The translations under genes were made by a program, and so were the position numbers. A DNA stretch of 10,116 bases from CAZAQS01 sp964486825 (GTDB taxonomy: Bacteria; Chloroflexota; Anaerolineae; Anaerolineales; UBA4823): positions 1 through 10,116 of the forward strand of contig CAZAQS010000173.1 in assembly GCA_964486825.1 (NCBI GenBank). The letters are read 5' to 3'. Under the pieces are notes generated by a model. The model did not search any database. It was not told where the DNA came from and saw only the letters and a list, made by a program, of their open reading frames with translations. Shown here in pieces: positions 4,856-10,116 of this stretch. Position 1 is the stretch's first letter. Each line of letters opens with the position of its first letter.

Positions 4856-6277
4856 TTATATTCGCGCCAGGGTTTGCCCCTCTTCGCCAAACAGCTCAAA
4901 TCCTACCTGTGGTAGTTCGCTATCGTTGAAATCGACTCGCACGACACCAAAATTATTTTCTGCAATGGTGAAATACTTTTGTTGGTTTCGGACCGGCCCG
5001 CCGCGTAAGGGCCTATAGGTGTACCGAGACCACCAGTTGGCGCGTTGCTGAAATGGAGAAGAGCATAGCTCCCACACAGGGAGAGCCCGACTGTGTGGTC
5101 CGTATAATTCGGCGCGGATGGCATGTGCGGAGTGCATATCCCCACACAGGATATAAACTCCTTCGATTCCTTTGGCTGCCAGGAAGTTCAACAAGCGGTT
5201 ACGTTCTTGTGGAAATCCGGGCCAGCGGTCGCCGGTGACATCGAAAGCCATCCGGAACAGCACTGCTCCTGAAGACACCAGGAATTTCAACGGGTAGTCT
5301 TCTTTCACTTCCAGGAGCCATTTTTCCAGAGCCCTCCACTGCCCCTCGCCCAGGATGGAGCGGGCGCCTCTGGCTTTTACGCGCATTGTGCGCGTATCCA
5401 GTACAAAAAATGCCGCTGCTCCGAACGTGAAAGTATATGCCAGCGAACCTTGATCACCGGGCTCCAGTGCATATTGTCCGCTTTCTTCAAGACGCGGAGG
5501 CAGCTCGAAATGGGGGGCGTGCATACCCTGGTGTTCCCAATAAGCCTGCAAGGCATCCTGCACACGTTGGTTGGGGATCTGCCATTCGAAAGGGGCGCGC
5601 CGTTTTATAAAGCGCCATACCCGGTTCCAGATAGGGATCTGGGCCTTCGTCCGCTCTCTATCCACCCAGGTCCAGTCATCGTCCACTTCATGATCGTCGA
5701 GGATCATAAAAGCAGGCAAGTTCCGCAGCAGCTGGCGGAAAGGTGTACTGGACCAGATATGCTGGTAGACAGCCCGGTACTCCTGCAAGTTGCAGGCCAC
5801 GGAGCCTAAGCCGTTATATCGATAATCGTCCGCATAGATTTGGTCGCCGGTTAAAAGGATAAAGCGCAGATCCTCCTGCAGCCGGCGTTGCTCTATCCTG
5901 TCGAAGATTACCCCGCGACTGTCTTCTATAGGTAGGAAACAGGAACCAAACGCAAAGTTGAAGGGACGCGGCTGGCCAGGCAAGGGAAAAGTAGTAAACT
6001 GTGGGTAAGGTTTGCCAGATGGGCCAGGCGGCTCGCTGCTCAGGGTTAGAGCATAATGGTAGCGGGTGTCCGGGAACAAGCCTGAGACAGGCGCTGTTCC
6101 GGCAAAACCATCCTCTGCTGAAAGCGGTAGCGAATGTCCTGCCAGGCGAGCATCGCTCAGGTCAGATTGCTGGCCTAGCCAGGCGTGCAAAATACCGCTG
6201 CCCTCTGCTCTCCCCCATAAATTTGCCCGGCGATGGGATAAGCCTCCCACAATCGGACCCAAAAGCAAGTCAGACAT
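4856..6277 (-). CDS. PhoD-like metallophosphatase (alkaline phosphatase D family)
   Basis: The product, 473 residues from ATG 6277, has the PhoD architecture: an N-terminal beta-sandwich of about 100 residues, then a calcineurin-like metallophosphoesterase core. Metal-binding motifs in order are FGSC (110-113), GDQIYAD (144-150), DDHE (194-197) and CGDMHSAH (378-385). PhoD enzymes hydrolyse phosphate mono- and diesters with Ca/Fe or similar metals. No signal peptide or Tat motif is visible, unlike exported PhoD, so a cytoplasmic enzyme of unknown substrate is likely. The ATG overlaps the stop of the CYTH gene by 8 bases and has AAGGA five bases upstream. The GTG at 6292 would add five residues but lacks an RBS. 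It is the last gene of the minus-strand operon and sits next to a triphosphatase. Substrate specificity cannot be read from the sequence. Confidence 0.85.
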   Translation of the reverse strand: MSDLLLGPIVGGLSHRRANLWGRAEGSGILHAWLGQQSDLSDARLAGHSLPLSAEDGFAGTAPVSGLFPDTRYHYALTLSSEPPGPSGKPYPQFTTFPLPGQPRPFNFAFGSCFLPIEDSRGVIFDRIEQRRLQEDLRFILLTGDQIYADDYRYNGLGSVACNLQEYRAVYQHIWSSTPFRQLLRNLPAFMILDDHEVDDDWTWVDRERTKAQIPIWNRVWRFIKRRAPFEWQIPNQRVQDALQAYWEHQGMHAPHFELPPRLEESGQYALEPGDQGSLAYTFTFGAAAFFVLDTRTMRVKARGARSILGEGQWRALEKWLLEVKEDYPLKFLVSSGAVLFRMAFDVTGDRWPGFPQERNRLLNFLAAKGIEGVYILCGDMHSAHAIRAELYGPHSRALPVWELCSSPFQQRANWWSRYTYRPLRGGPVRNQQKYFTIAENNFGVVRVDFNDSELPQVGFELFGEEGQTLARI

Positions 6278-6884
6278 CGGCTTCCTTGACACCCAGCGCG
6301 TCAGGTGGCACGTCCAGATTTTCGAAGTTGGCGAAGCTCAGATCATGGAAGGTAAAAGCGAGTGCAACCCGCACCTGGTCAAAGAGCACCAGGTAGCTGT
6401 CTAAAATGCGCTCCTCCCAATTCAAACCCAAGCGGTTGGCCATGAGCTGGATACTCTTGCCATCAGGCCCCTCGATCTCGGCAAAATTGCCGTACGGCAT
6501 CTCGTCCAGGGTGACCAGTACATCGTCGATTGAATAGGTGGTGCGGTACTTTTCGTACATAACTGCCAACTGGTACCCCAACGCTTCGAGGAAGGCCTTG
6601 GCTGTATCGAAGTCTCCAACCGTAAACTCTAGCTCTTCTCTCATGCGCACGCCATCTTGCACCCGCCCAGGGCCCTTGTAGGTGAGGCGGCTGTTCCTGT
6701 CCTTCCTAAGTCGCAGGACCCGGAATGTGCGTCCAAGCTCCTCATCCGGCGTGTCGAATCTCAGGTTGACCTCGTGCACACGCTCCTGCACGCAGCGAGC
6801 CTGCTCGGACTCTAATTTTGCCTTCAGTGCAGGCAGGTCCCTCAGGTAAAACTTCACCTCCAGCTCTTTATCCTTCAATGCCAC
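6270..6884 (-). CDS. CYTH-domain protein (class IV adenylate cyclase / triphosphatase family)
   Basis: The 204 residues carry the CYTH signature ExExK at 7-11 (ELEVK), followed by the charged strands of the triphosphate tunnel: RLRK (58-61), TYKGP (68-72), REELEF (82-87), EKYR (111-114) and LDEMPYGNFAEIEGP (126-140). CYTH proteins bind triphosphates with Mg or Mn inside a beta-barrel. They include CyaB adenylate cyclases, thiamine triphosphatases and inorganic triphosphatases. The short form without a CHAD domain fits CyaB/ThTPase-like enzymes, and triphosphatase activity is the commoner finding in bacteria; which applies here is inference. The start is GTG at 6884, backed by a strong AAAAGGAG six bases upstream (6891-6898). 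The C-terminus after about 175 is an extra tail. It follows the biotin carrier gene by 30 bases and overlaps the PhoD-like gene by 8. Confidence 0.88.
   Translation of the reverse strand: MALKDKELEVKFYLRDLPALKAKLESEQARCVQERVHEVNLRFDTPDEELGRTFRVLRLRKDRNSRLTYKGPGRVQDGVRMREELEFTVGDFDTAKAFLEALGYQLAVMYEKYRTTYSIDDVLVTLDEMPYGNFAEIEGPDGKSIQLMANRLGLNWEERILDSYLVLFDQVRVALAFTFHDLSFANFENLDVPPDALGVKEADV
6281..6287 (-). promoter_or_regulatory. Shine-Dalgarno deciding the PhoD-like start
   Basis: AAGGA with a 5-nt spacer precedes ATG 6277 on the minus strand and lies inside the last codons of the CYTH gene. This favours ATG 6277 over GTG 6292 and implies coupled translation through the overlapping stop and start. 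Confidence 0.65.
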
Positions 6885-6914
6885 GTTGTACTCCTTTTTA
6901 GTCTTAACAGAGCT

Positions 6915-7412
6915 CTAGACCACCGAGAGCAGGATCTGTTTTTGCTCTACGTTGTCACCGGGTTTTACCCGAATGCGTGCGATCATGCCCTGTCGGGGAG
7001 ATTTTAATTCATTCTGCATCTTCATCGATTCCAAGATCAGCAGGACATCGCCCTTCTCAACTGGTTGTCCTTCTTTAACATGCAAGGTCACGATCATTCC
7101 GGGCATTGGGGAGCGCAACTGGAATTCCCCCGTATCGGTATGCCTGGCGCCCAAAGTTGTGCGCAACCTGCGCTCACGCTCGTCCTCTACCCGCACCGGG
7201 TAAAGCCGTCCCTGCAGCAGGACCTGCCATTCCTCTTCGGACGGATAAACATGGGCCTCAAAGGATTGCCCATCCAACAGCAAGGAGTAAACGGGCTGCC
7301 CGCTGACGGCCTCAAAATCCATTTCGTATATGGTCCCATCCACAGAGACATGGTTGTCGTCGATGATCTCGACCAGGTATTCTCGTTCATTGATCGTGGC
7401 AATATATTTCAT
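6915..7412 (-). CDS. Biotin carboxyl carrier protein of acyl-CoA carboxylase
   Basis: This 165-residue protein ends in a biotinyl domain (about 95-165). It has an SPMPGMI opening, the turn VKEGQPVEKGD, and the biotin attachment motif ESMKM with Lys131 as the biotinylated residue. SMKM replaces the usual AMKM, a tolerated variant. The biotin swings between biotin carboxylase and carboxyltransferase. Residues 1-85 form a separate beta-rich segment (KYIATINEREYLVEIIDD onward) that resembles the domain preceding the biotinyl domain in PccA-type alpha subunits, not the Ala/Pro linker of E. coli AccB. The ATG at 7412 has AAGGG eight bases upstream. It follows the biotin carboxylase by 28 bases, so the two products probably assemble as a split alpha subunit of propionyl/acetyl-CoA carboxylase. 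Confidence 0.92.
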   Translation of the reverse strand: MKYIATINEREYLVEIIDDNHVSVDGTIYEMDFEAVSGQPVYSLLLDGQSFEAHVYPSEEEWQVLLQGRLYPVRVEDERERRLRTTLGARHTDTGEFQLRSPMPGMIVTLHVKEGQPVEKGDVLLILESMKMQNELKSPRQGMIARIRVKPGDNVEQKQILLSVV

Positions 7413-7440
7413 AGAGGCATCCCTTTCCGGGTATCGGCCG

Positions 7441-8955
7441 TCAGCGCTGCAGCCTTTCCCAGCGGCTCAACCATTTCCAGTTGCTGGTATCGCGTTCGCC
7501 GCGTTGGATGATATGGGCAGCGCGCTGCGTTTCTTCGTGGGCTACCAGGGTTGCTACAATGGCTGCAATTTCCGGTTGATTGTTCTTGCTTCCCTCGGCA
7601 GTTTCCATAGAAAAGCGTTCCTCCACAAAGCGGGTATCGTACTGCCCCCCCATGAAGCGGTGCGAGTCCATCAAGGTTTGGTGGAATGGGATATTCGAGC
7701 GCACACCGATGATCTTGTATTCTTCCAGCGCCCGGCGCATGCGCAAGATCGCCTCAGCGCGTGTCTCTCCCCAGACGATCAATTTAGAGATCATTGAATC
7801 ATAGTAAGGCGAGATCTCGAAGCCGATGTATACGCCGGTATCCACTCGGATGCCCGGCCCGGTCGGCAAGAGCGTATGCGTGATGACACCGGTAGAAGGC
7901 AGGAAGCTGTTATACGGATCTTCTGCGTTGATGCGGCATTCGATAGCCCAACCTTTCATTTGGATGTCCGCCTGAGCATAGCGTAGCTGGCGGCCGCGCG
8001 CGATACGGATCTGTTCCTTGACGATATCGACCCCGGTGACCATCTCTGTGACCGGGTGCTCTACCTGAAGGCGGGTGTTCATCTCCATAAAGTAGAAGTT
8101 CTTGTCCTTATCCACCAGCAGCTCGATCGTGCCTGCATTGACATAAGCCACCGACTGGGCCGCGCGCACCGCAACCATTCCCATCTTTTGGCGGAATTCT
8201 TCATCCTCTGCGACAAAGGGGGAGGGCGCTTCTTCCAGTAGCTTCTGGTGGCGCCTCTGGATGGAACATTCCCTCTCTCCCAGGTGGATCACGTTACCCT
8301 GGTTGTCAGCCAGCACCTGGATTTCGATATGCCGGGCTCCTTCGAGCAGTTTTTCCAGGTAGACGTTCCCATCTCCGAAGGAGGCTTCCGCCTCACGCCG
8401 CGCAGCAGCCAGCAGGCTTGGCATTTCTTCCAGGTCCCGCACCTCTCGCATACCTTTACCCCCACCCCCGGCTGTAGCCTTGATCAGCAAGGGCAGTCCG
8501 ATCTGCGGAGCGATCTGCAGCAGTTCGTCATCCTTAAGTGCGCCTTCACCTTCCGTGCCCGGTACAACCGTGACGCCTGCTTTTGCAACCGTAGTGCGGG
8601 CGACGGCTTTATCGCCCATGGCAGCGATAGATGAAGGCTTCGGTCCTACGAAGGCTATACCCGCATCCAGGCAGGCCTCGGCGAAGTCTGCCCGCTCTGC
8701 CAGGAAGCCATACCCTGGATGGATGGCCTTAGCACCGCTTTTGCGGGCGATATTCAGGATCTTATCACCGCGCAGGTAGGATTCGCGTGATGGGGCTGGC
8801 CCAAGTTCATAAGCCTCATCGGCGTAGCGGACATGCAGCGAATGCCGGTCAACCTCTGAATAAACTGCTACCGTGCGTAAGCCCAGCTCCCGGCAGGCCC
8901 GGATGATGCGCACAGCGATCTCGCCACGATTTGCAACCAGGATTTTGTCGAACAT
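7441..8955 (-). CDS. accC: Biotin carboxylase subunit of acyl-CoA carboxylase
   Basis: Biotin carboxylase uses ATP and bicarbonate to carboxylate the biotin of the carrier protein. The 504 residues show the N-terminal Rossmann-like domain (KILVANRGEIAVRIIRA), the ATP-grasp domain with the loop KATAGGGGKGMR (159-170), and the biotin carboxylase C-terminal domain. Residues equivalent to the E. coli AccC active site are present: K116, K159, H209, H236, K238, E278, E291, R295, E299 and R341. E. coli AccC has 449 residues. The extra tail of about 50 here (from about 455) is usual for propionyl/acyl-CoA carboxylase alpha subunits. ATG 8955 has AGGAG five bases upstream. It follows the alpha/beta hydrolase gene by 37 bases and precedes the carrier gene. 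The symbol is by homology; propionyl-CoA, acetyl-CoA or a mixed substrate cannot be decided from this subunit. Confidence 0.95.
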   Translation of the reverse strand: MFDKILVANRGEIAVRIIRACRELGLRTVAVYSEVDRHSLHVRYADEAYELGPAPSRESYLRGDKILNIARKSGAKAIHPGYGFLAERADFAEACLDAGIAFVGPKPSSIAAMGDKAVARTTVAKAGVTVVPGTEGEGALKDDELLQIAPQIGLPLLIKATAGGGGKGMREVRDLEEMPSLLAAARREAEASFGDGNVYLEKLLEGARHIEIQVLADNQGNVIHLGERECSIQRRHQKLLEEAPSPFVAEDEEFRQKMGMVAVRAAQSVAYVNAGTIELLVDKDKNFYFMEMNTRLQVEHPVTEMVTGVDIVKEQIRIARGRQLRYAQADIQMKGWAIECRINAEDPYNSFLPSTGVITHTLLPTGPGIRVDTGVYIGFEISPYYDSMISKLIVWGETRAEAILRMRRALEEYKIIGVRSNIPFHQTLMDSHRFMGGQYDTRFVEERFSMETAEGSKNNQPEIAAIVATLVAHEETQRAAHIIQRGERDTSNWKWLSRWERLQR

Positions 8956-8992
8956 AAAAGCTCCTATTCTACTTTTGTTTCGCGTGTTTCAA

Positions 8993-9820
8993 TTATGTCT
9001 CGCCAATTAGCTCAGGCGCCAAGAACTCCAGCAGGCGCGGGTTGAAAACTTCTGGAATGTCACGCGGAAGCATATGCCCGGCTTCAGGAACCAGCCATAA
9101 TTCTGCACCTGGGATGGAGCTGGCCAGATTGCGTGCGTGTTGGGGAGTGGCGTGTTCGTCCTCCAGTCCCTGTACGACCAGCACGGGGCAGTGGATGTCT
9201 CCTAGCAAAGGGCGCATGTCCCAGCCCAGGTTGGTTTCCTTTACCCATCCGCCGTACCAGTTCTGGAAGACCTGCTCGGCTTTCTCACCATGCGCCCGGC
9301 GCATGCCTTCCTGGAATTTGGCTTCCTTATCGTAAGCCTTGCGTAACTCCTGGATGCCCGGCATCATTTTAGGTTCAATATAGATATGCGCTGCGACAAC
9401 CATCATCCGCCTTACCATGTGCGAGTGTTTTCCGGCAAAGTACAGAGCGATTGTACCGCCATCACTGTGCCCCACCAGACTGGCGCTTTGAATTCCCAGG
9501 GCTTGTATCAGGCTTAACAGATCTTGCAGGTCCTCCTCAAAGTATGGCAGCGAGAGCTGGGGCCGGCTTTCTGACTGCCCGTATCCCCAGCGATCGTATG
9601 CCAGGACCCGAAAGCCTACCTCCGCCAGGGCTGGAATTTGCTCTTCCCAAGCGCCCATCATTCCCAACCCATGATGGAGTAAAATCACCACGGGACCAGA
9701 GACCGGACCGTGAAGCTCATAGTAGATGGAGCGCCCATTAAGGTTGGTCTTCATACGCTTGAATTGATTTTCCAGCAGGCTGTCAACTGAAGGGATCCGG
9801 CTCAGCTTGTACTCTTGCAT
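8993..9820 (-). CDS. Alpha/beta-hydrolase fold protein
   Basis: The 275 residues have the classical alpha/beta hydrolase layout: an oxyanion motif HHG (49-51), the DRWGYGQS strand-turn (76-83), the nucleophile elbow GHSDGG with Ser119, a catalytic acid at Asp221 (GLEDEHATP), and His249 (EAGHML). Ester, thioester, lactone and C-C bond hydrolases share this fold, and the substrate cannot be read here. ATG 9820 is preceded by AAAGG about nine bases upstream. The internal Met23 is a possible later start, because residues 1-22 precede the conserved core. The gene lies 15 bases after the carboxyltransferase gene and 37 before biotin carboxylase, inside the carboxylase operon. An acyl-CoA thioesterase or related role is tempting, but only the position suggests it. 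No signal peptide. Confidence 0.9.
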   Translation of the reverse strand: MQEYKLSRIPSVDSLLENQFKRMKTNLNGRSIYYELHGPVSGPVVILLHHGLGMMGAWEEQIPALAEVGFRVLAYDRWGYGQSESRPQLSLPYFEEDLQDLLSLIQALGIQSASLVGHSDGGTIALYFAGKHSHMVRRMMVVAAHIYIEPKMMPGIQELRKAYDKEAKFQEGMRRAHGEKAEQVFQNWYGGWVKETNLGWDMRPLLGDIHCPVLVVQGLEDEHATPQHARNLASSIPGAELWLVPEAGHMLPRDIPEVFNPRLLEFLAPELIGET

Positions 9821-9835
9821 GCCGGCTACCTTTCT

Positions 9836-10116
9836 TTATAACGGGATACAGCCGTGCTTCTTGGGCGGGTTGCTATCACGTTTGTTCGAAAGCATCTCCA
9901 GCGCGTTGATCAGCCGCTGGCGAGTCTCACGTGGCTCGATCACATCATCAATATAGCCGCGCGAGGCCGCCACATAAGGGTTGGCAAATTTTTCCCGGTA
10001 TTCCTCCACCAGTTCAGCCTTCCTTTTTGCCGGATCCTTCGTTTGTGCCAGCTCTTTCCGATGGATGATATTCACAGCTCCATCCGGACCCATAACGGCG
10101 ATCTCGGCGCTGGGCC
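9836..10116 (-). CDS. Acyl-CoA carboxylase carboxyltransferase (beta) subunit, C-terminal fragment
   Basis: Only the last 92 residues lie in the window; the frame is open to the right edge and the start is outside. The visible part reads PSAEIAVMGPDGAVNII, then a lysine/glutamate-rich helix with a YREKFANPYVAASRGYIDDVIEP segment, and ends KKHGCIPL. This is the conserved C-terminus of PccB/MmdA-type carboxyltransferases, whose usual end is KKHGNIPL, so the cysteine is a minor variation. The subunit moves CO2 from biotin to propionyl-CoA or acetyl-CoA. The methionine at 10093 is internal and not a start. It is the most upstream operon member seen and is followed by the alpha/beta hydrolase 15 bases later. 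Confidence 0.92.
   Translation of the reverse strand, partial: PSAEIAVMGPDGAVNIIHRKELAQTKDPAKRKAELVEEYREKFANPYVAASRGYIDDVIEPRETRQRLINALEMLSNKRDSNPPKKHGCIPL

Noticed and set aside
6277..6292. GTG 6292 as the PhoD-like start
   Set aside because: It has no Shine-Dalgarno, while ATG 6277 has AAGGA at the right distance and couples to the upstream stop.
7065..7797. Long plus-strand ORFs (up to about 155 codons) opposite the biotin carrier and biotin carboxylase genes
   Set aside because: The minus-strand products are fully conserved enzymes. The antisense translations lack domain features and are by-products of GC-rich codon use.

Overview
The window is bacterial chromosome of moderate GC with mostly housekeeping content. 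The gene set suggests a member of Chloroflexota, probably Anaerolineae: a split acyl-CoA carboxylase operon, a single-domain CinA/PncC, a secreted repeat protein with Pro/Thr linkers, and start codons that sit directly behind -10 boxes. The taxon is inferred from these features and no marker gene proves it. I see no tRNA, rRNA, CRISPR array, insertion sequence or prophage gene.

Left part (1-2508). A well-formed sigma70-type promoter at 23-51 fires leftwards out of the window. Next comes a 43-residue single-span membrane protein (113-244, minus). The gap between it and uvrC holds a tandem duplication of about 113 bp that folds as four evenly spaced hairpins. Base changes between the copies preserve the pairing. 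uvrC (514-2385, minus) is complete and has all expected catalytic and Fe-S residues. The 123-bp gap at 2386-2508 is a divergent control region. Both uvrC and the rightward gene have an AT-rich -10-like hexamer exactly 6 nt before ATG and no Shine-Dalgarno, which suggests leaderless mRNAs in both directions.

Middle part (2509-4855). On the plus strand, pncC/cinA overlaps a short unknown protein. A doubtful small ORF and an AT-rich leader follow, then a secreted protein made of three copies of a domain of about 93 residues that I do not recognise. A hairpin lies between its end and the convergent gene.

Right part (4856-10116). A compact minus-strand operon runs from beyond the right edge: carboxyltransferase beta subunit (C-terminal end only), alpha/beta hydrolase, biotin carboxylase, biotin carrier protein, CYTH-domain triphosphatase and PhoD-like metallophosphatase. 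Gaps are 15-37 nt and the last two genes overlap. The carboxyltransferase, carboxylase and carrier should together form a propionyl/acetyl-CoA carboxylase. The alpha-subunit found as one chain in many bacteria is split here into two polypeptides. The two phosphate-hydrolysing enzymes at the end have no clear metabolic link to the carboxylase.

No obviously new multi-gene system is present. The items most worth a second look are the covarying hairpin array, the three-repeat secreted protein and the divergent leaderless promoters.
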